From positions 1-64,000 of the IMG/VR virus record IMGVR_UViG_3300050029_000197: a stretch of 64,000 nucleotides of DNA, one strand, 5' to 3'. The notes below the pieces were generated by a model. That model saw only the letters and a program-made list of their open reading frames with translations. It was not told the DNA's origin and did no database searches. Made by a program: the position numbers and the translations under genes. Source of the DNA: a virus. Positions 41,612-50,613 of this stretch are shown here, one piece after another (position 1 is the first letter of the stretch; the number at the start of each line of letters is the position of its first letter).

Positions 41612-42418
41612 CTAAGGCATCAGCGGAGGCGGCGGGCTCACCGTCGACGAGACGACCGCGCGCGCCCAGCGGAACTCGCCGCTCGAGTACGTCGCACAAA
41701 ACCATGGGTATGGCGCTGGGAGACCCGCCGGACAGAAATGAAGGCCGATCTGGGGGCCGGCGACGATTGTGCGGACCGCGATCCGGTGAGTGGCTGGATT
41801 GCAGCCCATCGCGACGGTTTCGGTTGTCGCGCATCGTTTGGTCGGGGTGTACCGTCCGACGTTCGAGAGCGCCGCGCGACCTCGTGTCGAGATGCTCACA
41901 CCATGGTAACGGGCGCCGAGTGCGGTCGCGATGGTCGTCAGTCGTGCGACGTCGGCGTCGCGGACTGGGTCCAACATCGGCGGCCCGGCCATATAGACGA
42001 CACGCGCGCCGGCCGCGGTGACCGTCGCGAAGAACGTGTCGAGATCGGTCGTGTACCGGTCGAAGAATCCTTGGGACCTGTCGACGAGCCGGACACCGTT
42101 GGCGTCAACCATGCACGGGAACGCCGGCCCGTACCCGTTCGCTGCGGTTTCGAGCGTGACGACCGTCGGCCGGTATTGGGCGAGATCCGTGGCGAGCCAT
42201 GTGTCCCACAGGCAGGGTGCGGTCGCCGGGAACGCATGAATCCGTACCGGCCAGCCGGGATGCTGTGCGAACTGGGTGACGAGCTGAGGGGCCGACTCCC
42301 AGGTGAGCGAATCGCCGTAGATGAGCGCCTGGTGACGAACGGTCGCACCCGCAGGCGCCGACATGCTCGCGACGGTGATCCCTACCGTCGCGAGTAGTGC
42401 GATCAGAACGGTGCGCAC
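41612..42418 (-). CDS. Secreted SGNH/GDSL hydrolase
   Basis: The start is set at GTG 42418 (VRTVLIALLATVGITVASM), which opens a signal peptide cleaved near AGATVRHQ. GDSL at 35-38 (ALIYGDSLTW) carries the catalytic Ser; ETAANGYGPAFPC and later GPPML occupy the block II/III positions. Family members deacylate polysaccharides or lipids. It sits between the fibre genes and portal, and is exported, which is unusual for a virion gene cluster. Confidence 0.8.
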   Translation of the reverse strand: MRTVLIALLATVGITVASMSAPAGATVRHQALIYGDSLTWESAPQLVTQFAQHPGWPVRIHAFPATAPCLWDTWLATDLAQYRPTVVTLETAANGYGPAFPCMVDANGVRLVDRSQGFFDRYTTDLDTFFATVTAAGARVVYMAGPPMLDPVRDADVARLTTIATALGARYHGVSISTRGRAALSNVGRYTPTKRCATTETVAMGCNPATHRIAVRTIVAGPQIGLHFCPAGLPAPYPWFCATYSSGEFRWARAVVSSTVSPPPPLMP

Positions 42419-42499
42419 CGGCCCATCTCCCTCCACCCCGGGCGGCCATTGTGGCCGCGCTCAGCCCTGCGCGTCCACCCTAAACGGTGGCTGCCCCCG

Positions 42500-42826
42500 T
42501 CAGGTCCAGCGGACGAAACCGGCGAACTCCATCTTGGCGTCGATCTTCACCCACAACGCATACGTCGTCCCCTGCACTGCGCCCGAGAACGTGTGGCGGA
42601 CGCTGTAGACGGGCAAGCGGCCCGACGCGTCGACGTTCCATACGGCCGCCGCCCAGCCTGTGTCGGTCGGTGACGGGGTCGCACGCCCGATCACGAGCAG
42701 CACCGCGACCGTCGCTCCGGTCGGGTCCTCGTCGACGCCGTTCGTTTCGCCCGCATGCACAGGGATATCGACCGGGTCGGCGCTGCCGAACGCGAGGTCG
42801 AGTACCGGTGAGGTCGTCGCGGTCAC
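42500..42826 (-). CDS. Hypothetical virion-associated protein, 108 aa
   Basis: GTG at 42826 with GGAG upstream. Beta-rich (SPVLDLAFGSADPVDIPVHA, GTTYALWVKIDAKMEFAGFV). Small proteins of this type accompany actinophage fibre genes; function unknown. Confidence 0.65.
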   Translation of the reverse strand: MTATTSPVLDLAFGSADPVDIPVHAGETNGVDEDPTGATVAVLLVIGRATPSPTDTGWAAAVWNVDASGRLPVYSVRHTFSGAVQGTTYALWVKIDAKMEFAGFVRWT

Positions 42827-42837
42827 AGCTTCTCCGT

Positions 42838-43050
42838 TCAGATCGTCGGTGGGCCCGCGGTCAAGTCTGCCACCGGAGCCCCGGCGTCAGGGGACTGCGG
42901 GACGCGTCGCGGGCCGCTGACGGTCCACACCGCGCGTGCCGGGCCAACCCGGCGGAGATGAAGGACCGTGGGCTGAACGATCGGCTCACCGTCGTAGGTG
43001 TAGTCAGACGAGTCGTACGCGACGGGCGCGTCGTACGCGATCGCGGTCAT
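42838..43050 (-). CDS. Hypothetical protein, 70 aa
   Basis: ATG at 43050 (MTAIAYDAPVAYDSSDYTYD), overlapping closely with the stop upstream. Short, Pro/Val-rich; not recognised. Followed by a coupled small structural-type gene. Confidence 0.6.
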   Translation of the reverse strand: MTAIAYDAPVAYDSSDYTYDGEPIVQPTVLHLRRVGPARAVWTVSGPRRVPQSPDAGAPVADLTAGPPTI

Positions 43051-43054
43051 CACG

Positions 43055-43828
43055 TCAGTAGTTCTTCGGGTGGAACATGACCCGGCAGTAGTTCATGCGC
43101 GTGTTCAGCGAGGCCGACGCGTTGCTGTGGGTCGCGGTGATGTTGAAGTTCCGGGCTGCGTTGGTCGCGAGCGCCGCGTTGGTACCGAGGTCGAAGCCGT
43201 CTCGGACCTGGAAGCTGCCCGCCACTGAGGCCGCGTAGCCGGACCCTCGGGTGACGAGGCCGGTGACGGCGTTGAAGCCGAAATCCTCGTCGTCGATCGT
43301 GATTTGTCCGACGCTGGTCGTGCCGAGCACGGTGACGGTCGCGGTGAGCTTGATACGCCACACGCGCACGTTGGTCGTCGTCGCGGTCGACGTGAGGGCC
43401 GCAGAGATGGCGCTGTGGATTGGGTAGGTGCCGTGGTACACCTGGATCTGCGACGTGTACGTGTTCGTGCCGCTTGAGTTCTGGAAGTAGCCACCCGCTT
43501 CGAGGACATAGCGGTCGAGGATTGCCTGCGCAGCGGGGAACCCGCCCGCGATTGCTGCGCCCGTCGAGAGCAGTGACGTTTCGGTGACGGTGCCGCCGAC
43601 GTTCGCGCCGAGGTCGACGACCGACGCGTAGCCGGGCGGATAACGGTATTTCTGATCGGTGCCGTCCGATCCGAGGAACAGTCCGGCCGCTCCGAGAGGC
43701 TGACGAACCGGCAGGCCGGTGGAATCGCGGTAAACACCGTCGCCGCGCGCAGTGAGGAGCGCGGAGTTGCCGTATTCGCCCGGTGCCGCTTTGCCTGCCG
43801 TGTTGCCGATGAGGATGAGCTGGCCCAT
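43055..43828 (-). CDS. Structural/fibre-associated protein
   Basis: The ATG at 43828 overlaps the fibre stop (TAATG). 257 residues, MGQLILIGNTAGKAAPGEYG, beta-rich and Thr/Ala-rich (TSTATTTNVRVWRIKLTATV). No catalytic motif. Likely a fibre tip or chaperone-like partner of the large fibre. Confidence 0.7.
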   Translation of the reverse strand: MGQLILIGNTAGKAAPGEYGNSALLTARGDGVYRDSTGLPVRQPLGAAGLFLGSDGTDQKYRYPPGYASVVDLGANVGGTVTETSLLSTGAAIAGGFPAAQAILDRYVLEAGGYFQNSSGTNTYTSQIQVYHGTYPIHSAISAALTSTATTTNVRVWRIKLTATVTVLGTTSVGQITIDDEDFGFNAVTGLVTRGSGYAASVAGSFQVRDGFDLGTNAALATNAARNFNITATHSNASASLNTRMNYCRVMFHPKNY

Positions 43829-46800
43829 TAGGTGAACTCCAACAGGCGGGTGAAGCGCGAGGCCATGTCGGCGTAGCCGACGCCGCCTTCGTGGTAGCCG
43901 GACGTGTCGAGCGTGTCCATGAGTCCGTCGGCGTTCGCGGCGGCGAAGCCGACGTTGCCTTCCGCCGACCACGCCTTGTAGATGTCGAGCGTCGCGACCC
44001 GGTTCGTGGTTGCCCAATCGTCCAGAGCTTGCCGGTAGGTCGCCTGGAACGCCGCTGTGGATGAGACCGGATTGAGGGTGCCGAGACGGATCGTGCCTTG
44101 CTCGAACGGCACGATGAGCAACTGATCGGCGAACGGGTTGACTGCCGCGTAGAAAGTGTCGAGGCAATGTTTGATGCCCTGGTTCACGACCGCATCGGCG
44201 GTGCAGATCGTGACCGCGAGCCCGGTTTCGTTCGCGGTCGCGTTCGCTGACATAGCCGCATGCGTCGTATCGGTGTAGGTGCTGATCGTCGTACCCGGCA
44301 TGATGCCGGCGCTGATCGCGATGAGCGCGCCCGCGTCGAGCGTCTCGAGGGTGCCTGTCGCCATCGTGAGTGTCGGGCTACCGATAGCGAGGGTCGCGGT
44401 GCCGAGCGTGTACGCGCCGTTGATCGCGGCTTCGAGGCCCATGTCGTTCGTCCAGCAGCCGTGGACGATGAGGTCGGGCATGAGCGACATCGGCGAGCCG
44501 TGCAGGGTGCGGAACGGGTCGCCGTAGCCCCCCTGGACAGTTACGGGGTTGTTGGCTGCGCCTGCGGTGACGGTGCCTGTCGCGTTGTTCGAGAGCGTGC
44601 AGGATGTCCCGGCCTGGGCGGTGATGCAGGTGTTGGCGGGGATGTTCGCTCCGACGATGAGCTTCCCGACATCGTCAGATGTGAACGCTCCGCGCGCAGC
44701 GTTGAGGGTCGCGTTTGCATTCGTTGTCCCGGCGTCAGCGATCGTGCGGGCGTTGAGGAAGTTGTGGAGGAACTGCTGCGCGTATCCGAAGTTGTGGACC
44801 TTCACGCCGGCGGTCGTGCCGTAGACGTTCGGCATGTTCCACACGTCGATACCGGGCGTCGAGCACGTCGACGCGGTACCGGATGCGGAGGCCATGCGGA
44901 TCTTGAACGTCGCCGGGTCGGTGATCGTGATGGACGTCTTGCGCATCTCGGGCCGGGCTTGCACGGTGTCACCAGTGACCGTCGTGAGCGCGTTGTACGC
45001 AGCGGGGCCGACGTACTGCACGTTCGTCAGCGTCGAGCCGGAGATGCCGTCGTAGGTGAACTGGGCGACGCACTTGAATGTGCCCGCGCTGCCGACGTTG
45101 ACGATCACGAACCCCGAGTTGGGTAGGCCGGTGACGGAGGCGAGCGTCATGGTCTTGGTGCCGTCGAAGTAGTCGCATCGGCGGTTGTTGTCGGCGGAGT
45201 TGAGGGTCGTCGCCGCGGTCGGGAACGAGCGCGCGACCGGGTTGTCGATCCAGGTCGAGCCGCCGTCGGTGGAGTACGACCAGCCCTGTCCGGCTGTGCC
45301 TCCGAAGGCGGAGCATTCGACCCACCACACGTCGATCTGGCCGACGAGGCAATCGGCGGGTCGCGTCCAGGTGAGGTTCGATCCCGTGCCGGACCCGAAG
45401 TAGACGATCCACGGTCCGAGGAAGTAGACGGAGTGGTCGAGGTTCCCGACGGTGAGGCCGGCGGTGTCCCACTCGTAGACCTTGCTGCCGGTGCGGGGGC
45501 CGCGGTAGATGCCGCGGAAGCCCCAGCCGAGTGAGCCGCCGAAGCGTTCGTTGAAGATGCGGCGGGTGCGGCGTACCCAGCCGTCCCATTGGCTGCCCGC
45601 GATGCCGGTGTTGACGCCTTCGCAGGTGGAGTCGCCGATGCACGTGACGTTGCGGACGCGGTCGTAGATGATCGGGTCGCCCGCGGTGTGTGATGCGGCG
45701 GTGGTGCCGTTAACGCCGCGGATGACGGTGAGGTTCGCGGTGCGTTGACCGCGGATTACCTGCATTTGCTCGATCACTCCGCCGGAGGAGATGCCGATGA
45801 CCTCGTAGCAGCCGACACGCGTCGCGCGGACGTTGTCGACGGTGATCGTCGTGACGGTGCTGTTGATGTTGCTGGTGAGGTTCGTGCCGATCCGGTTCGG
45901 CGCGCCACGGAACCGGTCGAGCGACCGGCGAGGGATGTCGATCGAACCGAGCAGCACATTCAACGAGGCGGGGATACCGAGATCGGCGGCGAGTTGCGCC
46001 ATCGTGCGGTTTGTCCACGCGCCCGTCTTGCGTTGGATGATGTCGTCGTTCGATGGGGTGAGTGCGGCGATGGTGGTGAGGTCGGCGTCGTGTGCTTCGA
46101 CGTCTGTGCCGATAGCGAGCCCGAGGTTCGTGCGCGCGGTCGCCTCGTTCGCGAGGTCCGAGAGGTTCGATGCTTTCTGCGCCGCTCCCGCGATCCGCGA
46201 GTCGTCACCAGCAGCGACGGTCCCGGCCGTTGTGCCGACGTTGAGGACGGCCGCGCCGCCTAGTCCCGCGGAGGAGCGCAGGGCCGCAGCATCGGCAAGG
46301 ATGAGGAGCCCGCGCCCAAACGCTGTCGTCGCGAGCGCGGCGATAGCCGTGAGGTCGCTGTCGAGCGGCTGACTGGCCGCCTGTGCCGCGGCTGCTGCTC
46401 CGGAAGCATCAAATGCCGTCGTGTTCGATGTCGCCGCGGTCCCGAGCGCGAGCGCGGTCCGGGCCGCTGCTGCGTCCGCGAGCCCGAGAAACGCACGGCC
46501 GTAGGCCGTGGTGGTGAGTGCTGCAATGGCGGTCAGGTCCGAATCGAGCGGCTGCGACGCAGCCTGAGCCGCAGCGGCCGCGCCGGACGAGTCGAAATCG
46601 GTGCTCGCGTGCGTGGCCGCGGTCCCGAGCCCGGCGAGGGTGCGGACCGCGGCCGCGTCCGCCTGGGTGAGTACCGACCGGCCGAACGCGGTGGTGGTGA
46701 GCGCAGCGATCGCGGTGAGATCCGAATCGACGGGTTGCGAGGCTGCGATGGCTGCGGCTTGTGCGCTCGCGGCTGCCCCGGCAGCATCGAAGTCGCCCGT

Positions 46801-47382
46801 GTTGTTCTGGGCTGCGGTGCCGAGTACGGCGGCGGATCGGAGGGCTGCGGCGTCGGCGAGAGTGAGGAGCCCGCGACCGAAGGCCGTGGTGGTCAGGGCT
46901 GCGATTGCGGTGAGGTCCGAGTCCAGCGGTTGGGAGACTGCGACTGCTGCGGCGAACGCTGACGCTGCGGCACCGGCTGCGTCGAAGTCGCCTGCTGCGT
47001 GCGTCGATGCCGTACCGAGCCCGAGCGCGACAATGGCCGCGGTAGCGAACGATTCGGCGTTGGATTGTGCGGTCGCCGCTGCGCCGGCCACGTCGGCGCC
47101 GACGTCACCGGGCCCGAGTACGACGTCCGGGCCCGCGTCTCCGTTGACGGTCTGCACTCCGCCGGGCGGCGCAGCCTCCAGCCCTACGATGCGCGCGTCG
47201 TGCGAACCCGGGTCGGTGGATCCAGGGATGCCGACGACGGTCTCCAGGGCGATGATCGCGGAGTCGCGGATCCCGTCACCGCGCGAGTGGGGGACGGTCG
47301 CGAGTGTGCCCGACGCCAGGGTCGCGGCGTCAGGCAGGGTGGTGGTGTCGTCGAGGGAGTCCGGGTAGTTCGAGTCGCCCAT
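43828..47382 (-). CDS. Large tail fibre with tandem repeats and SGNH hydrolase domain
   Basis: 1184 residues. Residues ~100-400 hold about six copies of a ~42-residue repeat around SQPLDSDLTAIAALTTTAFG, a known phage fibre shaft repeat. Near 580 begins an SGNH domain: VTCIGDSTCEGVNTG (block I Ser), VHGCWTNDMG near 975 (block III G-x-N-D-like) and SGYHEGGVGYADMASRF near 1160 (His block). Such domains remove acyl groups from host surface glycans. The large size and repeats suggest the main receptor-binding fibre. Confidence 0.85.
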   Translation of the reverse strand: MGDSNYPDSLDDTTTLPDAATLASGTLATVPHSRGDGIRDSAIIALETVVGIPGSTDPGSHDARIVGLEAAPPGGVQTVNGDAGPDVVLGPGDVGADVAGAAATAQSNAESFATAAIVALGLGTASTHAAGDFDAAGAAASAFAAAVAVSQPLDSDLTAIAALTTTAFGRGLLTLADAAALRSAAVLGTAAQNNTGDFDAAGAAASAQAAAIAASQPVDSDLTAIAALTTTAFGRSVLTQADAAAVRTLAGLGTAATHASTDFDSSGAAAAAQAASQPLDSDLTAIAALTTTAYGRAFLGLADAAAARTALALGTAATSNTTAFDASGAAAAAQAASQPLDSDLTAIAALATTAFGRGLLILADAAALRSSAGLGGAAVLNVGTTAGTVAAGDDSRIAGAAQKASNLSDLANEATARTNLGLAIGTDVEAHDADLTTIAALTPSNDDIIQRKTGAWTNRTMAQLAADLGIPASLNVLLGSIDIPRRSLDRFRGAPNRIGTNLTSNINSTVTTITVDNVRATRVGCYEVIGISSGGVIEQMQVIRGQRTANLTVIRGVNGTTAASHTAGDPIIYDRVRNVTCIGDSTCEGVNTGIAGSQWDGWVRRTRRIFNERFGGSLGWGFRGIYRGPRTGSKVYEWDTAGLTVGNLDHSVYFLGPWIVYFGSGTGSNLTWTRPADCLVGQIDVWWVECSAFGGTAGQGWSYSTDGGSTWIDNPVARSFPTAATTLNSADNNRRCDYFDGTKTMTLASVTGLPNSGFVIVNVGSAGTFKCVAQFTYDGISGSTLTNVQYVGPAAYNALTTVTGDTVQARPEMRKTSITITDPATFKIRMASASGTASTCSTPGIDVWNMPNVYGTTAGVKVHNFGYAQQFLHNFLNARTIADAGTTNANATLNAARGAFTSDDVGKLIVGANIPANTCITAQAGTSCTLSNNATGTVTAGAANNPVTVQGGYGDPFRTLHGSPMSLMPDLIVHGCWTNDMGLEAAINGAYTLGTATLAIGSPTLTMATGTLETLDAGALIAISAGIMPGTTISTYTDTTHAAMSANATANETGLAVTICTADAVVNQGIKHCLDTFYAAVNPFADQLLIVPFEQGTIRLGTLNPVSSTAAFQATYRQALDDWATTNRVATLDIYKAWSAEGNVGFAAANADGLMDTLDTSGYHEGGVGYADMASRFTRLLEFT
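46260..47010. repeat. Tandem coding repeats of the fibre shaft
   Basis: Diverged DNA repeats of about 130 bp underlie the SQPLDSDLTAIAALTTTAFG protein repeat. Their copy number could change by recombination, altering fibre length. Confidence 0.75.
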
Positions 47383-47403
47383 GCGATCCGGTTCCTGTCG
47401 GGC

Positions 47404-47994
47404 CTATCCGACGCGTTGAATGAGTGCCTGACACGTTGCGGGGATACCCCACACCGACGCGTCATGGCTGATGACCGTCAACGTCGCCACGATCGTCGCC
47501 GCCGCGGGCAGGTAATAGGTGAACGACACCGCCGACTCGGCCGTGATCGCGACGGTTTCGGCGCCGCCACCGATCGATGTCTCGTTGAGACTGTTGAACA
47601 CGACCGCGAGCTTCATCTCGTCGATCAGTTTCCCGGCCCCAACCGTTGCGATCGCCTCGATCGACACCGCGTACAGGCCGGCGGTGACAATGTCGAGCTT
47701 CGTCGCGTCGGACCCGTCGACGGCGACGTCGGTGCCGACCTGCTCGCCACCCGTGACGGTCCAGCCAATCGCCGCGGATGCCGCGGACGCGAGGCCGGTC
47801 TGGGCGGCGCTGACCGCACGGAGACGTGCCACCGCGACCGGGCTGGCCGACCAGGGCGCACCGACTGCGAGGGCCTGCACGGCGTCGTAGAGCTGCCCGA
47901 GGTATGCGAGCGCGGACGGTTCGGCCAGCACTCCCGCGGGACCGCCCGGGATTTGGACGCGCGGGTCGGGGATGGTCGTGAAGTCGAACGTCAT
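47404..47994 (-). CDS. Structural protein with jelly-roll-like end
   Basis: 196 residues, MTFDFTTIPDPRVQIPGGPA, with helical first part and a C-terminal beta region (AGLYAVSIEAIATVGAGKLI, SAVSFTYYLPAAATIVATLT) reminiscent of C1q/TNF-like heads in fibres. GGAG lies 7 nt before the ATG. First gene of the fibre operon. Confidence 0.7.
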   Translation of the reverse strand: MTFDFTTIPDPRVQIPGGPAGVLAEPSALAYLGQLYDAVQALAVGAPWSASPVAVARLRAVSAAQTGLASAASAAIGWTVTGGEQVGTDVAVDGSDATKLDIVTAGLYAVSIEAIATVGAGKLIDEMKLAVVFNSLNETSIGGGAETVAITAESAVSFTYYLPAAATIVATLTVISHDASVWGIPATCQALIQRVG

Positions 47995-48004
47995 GGCAAA
48001 GCTC

Positions 48005-48283
48005 CTATGGGCTCACTGGGGGCGCGACTTGAGGCGCGACGGGCGATACGACGGGAGGTACGACGGGCGGCGATGCGGGCGCGTTCGGAGGGCCGGCCTT
48101 CACACCGAAGAACGCGAAGATCGGCGCGGCCGCGATGAGGCCGAGAGCGATGTCGTGTGACACCGGACCGGACAGCACGCCGAGTGACAGGAGCGCGGTC
48201 GCTTCGGTGACGAGCACCGTCAGCAACGATGCTGTCGCCTTTTTGTGCTGGGAGAACCAGACGGCAATGTTCGAGAGGCTCAT
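48005..48283 (-). CDS. Holin candidate with Pro-rich tail, 92 aa
   Basis: Two hydrophobic segments (ASLLTVLVTEATALLSLGVL and DIALGLIAAAPIFAFFGV) follow a short charged N-terminus; the tail is a PPVVPPVVSPVAPQVAPPV stretch. Adjacent to two other small membrane proteins and the lysin. Confidence 0.7.
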   Translation of the reverse strand: MSLSNIAVWFSQHKKATASLLTVLVTEATALLSLGVLSGPVSHDIALGLIAAAPIFAFFGVKAGPPNAPASPPVVPPVVSPVAPQVAPPVSP

Positions 48284-48304
48284 GGGACGACGTTCTCCTT
48301 CTGA

Positions 48305-48469
48305 TCAGGCGTGAACCGTGTGCGACAACGTCGTGCAGAGGTCGATGATGATGCCGACCGACAGTGCGACGAGCGCCCAGCCGACCAGCGACCGGAACGC
48401 CGTCTGGAACAGGGACACGGCGCCGAGCACTCCGGCAACGACGACGAGCAAAAACGCGAGCAGATTCAT
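48305..48469 (-). CDS. Small two-span membrane protein, 54 aa
   Basis: ATG at 48469 (MNLLAFLLVVVAGVLGAVSL) with GGTAACC before it. Two membrane segments; the second is VGWALVALSVGIIIDL. Tight spacing to both neighbours. A holin, antiholin or spanin-like role is inferred from the cassette. Confidence 0.7.
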   Translation of the reverse strand: MNLLAFLLVVVAGVLGAVSLFQTAFRSLVGWALVALSVGIIIDLCTTLSHTVHA

Positions 48470-48471
48470 GG

Positions 48472-48870
48472 TTACCTCGTTGCGTAGATGATGAAGCTGA
48501 TGATCGACGCGGCGGCAACTACCCAGCCAAGAATGTCCGCACGTCCGAGGGACCGCCCACCCGTAATCGTCTGCTTGTCCTCGATCGCCTTGATACGCGC
48601 GTCGGTTCGAGCGGCATCATCCTTGGCGGTCGACAGGGCTTCCTGTCGGGCCTTCTCCGCCGCTGCAAACGCCGCATCAAGAGTGGTGGTCTGTGTCTTG
48701 AACCGCTCGTCAAGAAGCCGTATGTCGCCCTGGCGTGCCATCTTCTCGTACGCCTCGTGATCGGCGAATCGACGCTCCATGAACAGCTTGAAGTCGGCGA
48801 TCGACTGATCGAGGCGTTCGGACAGCTGCGGAATGTTCCAGGCCGGCGGTTCACCGTTCGGTATCGCCAT
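48472..48870 (-). CDS. Coiled-coil protein with C-terminal membrane anchor
   Basis: 132 residues. A long helical part (LSERLDQSIADFKLFMERRF, TLDAAFAAAEKARQEALSTA) ends in one membrane span (ILGWVVAAASIISFIIYATR). The layout resembles tail-anchored holin-associated or gp-type lysis accessory proteins. Confidence 0.75.
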   Translation of the reverse strand: MAIPNGEPPAWNIPQLSERLDQSIADFKLFMERRFADHEAYEKMARQGDIRLLDERFKTQTTTLDAAFAAAEKARQEALSTAKDDAARTDARIKAIEDKQTITGGRSLGRADILGWVVAAASIISFIIYATR

Positions 48871-48874
48871 CAGC

Positions 48875-49822
48875 TCAGGCGAGGATCGCGGTGACGTTCA
48901 CCGATGGCATCGGCATCCCCGGCCGCCAGTTCGGCGCGTCGACCGTCACCACGACATGATTCCCCCGCGCCTGCGCGCGCGGGGTCGCGCCGATCGAGCC
49001 CGGCCAGTAATCGTCCGGGCTCGACGGGTCCGCCTGGTGCGGGTCCGGGCCGTGCATCGACACCTGACAGCCCGCAACCAGGCCGCCGGCGTCGTAGACG
49101 CCGAAGAACTGGCGCAACGCCTGGCCGGCCGACGAGACGTTGATGACGGCGTGCTTCGCGGTTCCCATGTCGAACGAGATCCCTCCGGTCTGCGGCACAG
49201 GTGCCGGCGACGGCTTCGGTGGTACAGGTGCGGTCGGCCGCGGGTATTGGCCCCAGTCGGCCTTCACGACCGTGTTCACGTCGTACGCGCCCGGCAGACC
49301 CGGGAGCTGCTGGCCGAAGTGCTGCACCAACACGGTGTGCACGGTCGGCGACTGATTGCCGGGAAACGACGTCGACTCCGACTCCCACCCGAACGTGACG
49401 GCGAGCGCCTCGAGCAGCGCACCCTCGCCATACGCTCCGCGCGCGTGGCCGCATTGCTCGTGGAAACCCTGTTCGTAGGCGACCGCCGTCGGGAAGTCGC
49501 CCGGCATGACTTCCTCGTCGAACGACGGGAACACCGGGATCTCCGCGCCGAGGCGGAGTTCGCGCATCGCCTGCGCGGCCGAGGAACCGTCGACCATGCC
49601 GGCGCCGTGTCCGCCGCGCCAGTCGCCCGGGTTCTTCTCGAAGTTGAACCCGACCGCGATACCCGCGCCGATCAGGCCGGCGAGCTCGCCGGGCGTGATT
49701 GCTTTCGGCCAACCCCACACTGCGGGGGCGATGTAGCGCATGACGCCGGTCACACCCGCGGCTTTGAGCGCCTGCGGGGACGGCGGCCGCCAATCCGAGT
49801 AGTCGAGAACGATGCCGGTCAC
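48875..49822 (-). CDS. Endolysin: DUF1906 (Rv2525c-like) glycoside hydrolase
   Basis: 315 residues. The N-terminal ~190 residues start MTGIVLDYSDWRPPSPQALK and include GVMRYIAPAVWGWPKAITPG, IAVGFNFEKNPGDW and FPSFDEEVMPGDFPTAVAYE, the TIM-barrel pattern of Rv2525c-like/DUF1906 hydrolases with an acidic active-site pair. A Pro-rich linker (APVPPKPSPAPVPQ) leads to a C-terminal beta-domain, probably wall binding. Lies in the lysis cassette. Confidence 0.88.
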   Translation of the reverse strand: MTGIVLDYSDWRPPSPQALKAAGVTGVMRYIAPAVWGWPKAITPGELAGLIGAGIAVGFNFEKNPGDWRGGHGAGMVDGSSAAQAMRELRLGAEIPVFPSFDEEVMPGDFPTAVAYEQGFHEQCGHARGAYGEGALLEALAVTFGWESESTSFPGNQSPTVHTVLVQHFGQQLPGLPGAYDVNTVVKADWGQYPRPTAPVPPKPSPAPVPQTGGISFDMGTAKHAVINVSSAGQALRQFFGVYDAGGLVAGCQVSMHGPDPHQADPSSPDDYWPGSIGATPRAQARGNHVVVTVDAPNWRPGMPMPSVNVTAILA

Positions 49823-50235
49823 TCGAGCGGCTCGCGCCCCGGGGGATCCACCACCTCGGCGGTTCCCGACTGCTCCTCGCCGTCTGCGCCTTGCTCGCCC
49901 ACGTCCGCATTGTCGTCGGGATCGATCAGACCGACCTCGGGCGCGAGCTCGTCGTCCGTCGCCAAGGCGCCGAACTCGGTCGACTCTTCACGCTGCACGA
50001 CGAGGATCCGGATCCAGGGTGCGTGCTCGTCGGTGCGGGCTGGATGCCATTCGACGGTGATCTCGACCGGGTCGGGAACCATGCCGGGCGACAAGAGCGC
50101 CGCGACCGCCTCCTTCACCGCGTTGACGCGGGCGTCGATGTCTTCGTCGCCGACGAACAGTTCGAGGAGCTGGCCGTCGACCGAGGCTTCGAGCTCGACC
50201 GCAACACCGGGACCGGCTGAGATTGTGCGGATCAC
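49819..50235 (-). CDS. Acidic hypothetical protein, 138 aa
   Basis: The ATG overlaps the stop upstream. MIRTISAGPGVAVELEASVD, ARVNAVKEAVAALLSPG then a very acidic C-terminus (DDELAPEVGLIDPDDNADVG). Not recognised; coupled to the lysin gene. Confidence 0.7.
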   Translation of the reverse strand: MIRTISAGPGVAVELEASVDGQLLELFVGDEDIDARVNAVKEAVAALLSPGMVPDPVEITVEWHPARTDEHAPWIRILVVQREESTEFGALATDDELAPEVGLIDPDDNADVGEQGADGEEQSGTAEVVDPPGREPLE

Positions 50236-50561
50236 GGGAGGTGCACCACGGCGACGGTCACGCTGGTGACGGCCGAGTATGCGATCGCGGCGTGTCCGGC
50301 ACCGTCGGCGTACCGGCCTGAGTCGAACGGGCCGGCTTCCTCTTCGGCGCCGGCAGCGACGGTTATCACGATGTCGTGATGGAACCCTTGCGAGCAGGGC
50401 ACGACCGACGTGACGGTCGCGGTGTGCGGGGCGGAGTCGCCGTTCTTGATCCGCAGGTGGCAGCCGTTGCCGGGAGCGAACGTGTCTCCCCCGCTGGCGG
50501 CGGCGGCGAACGTGACCGCGGTGCCTGCTGCGGTGACTTCTTGGGTGCTCAGGAGGGCCAT
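50232..50561 (-). CDS. Decoration-like small beta protein, 109 aa
   Basis: ATG at 50561 (MALLSTQEVTAAGTAVTFAA), 12 nt past the GTGTGG of a family B palindrome and without a ribosome site. GNGCHLRIKNGDSAPHTATV and SVTVAVVHLP give an all-beta protein like capsid decoration or head-fibre base proteins. It opens the lysin operon. Confidence 0.7.
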   Translation of the reverse strand: MALLSTQEVTAAGTAVTFAAAASGGDTFAPGNGCHLRIKNGDSAPHTATVTSVVPCSQGFHHDIVITVAAGAEEEAGPFDSGRYADGAGHAAIAYSAVTSVTVAVVHLP

Positions 50562-50569
50562 GGGCGCAT

Positions 50570-50591
50570 CAAACCACACGCATGTCGTTTG
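50570..50591 (-). promoter_or_regulatory. Family B palindromic promoter, copy 5
   Basis: Core ACACGCATGT; minus strand GTGTGGTTTGATGCGCCC then ATG at 50561. Spacing identical to copy 2. Confidence 0.75.
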
Positions 50592-50613
50592 CGGGTGGCA
50601 TAGGCAGATCGGC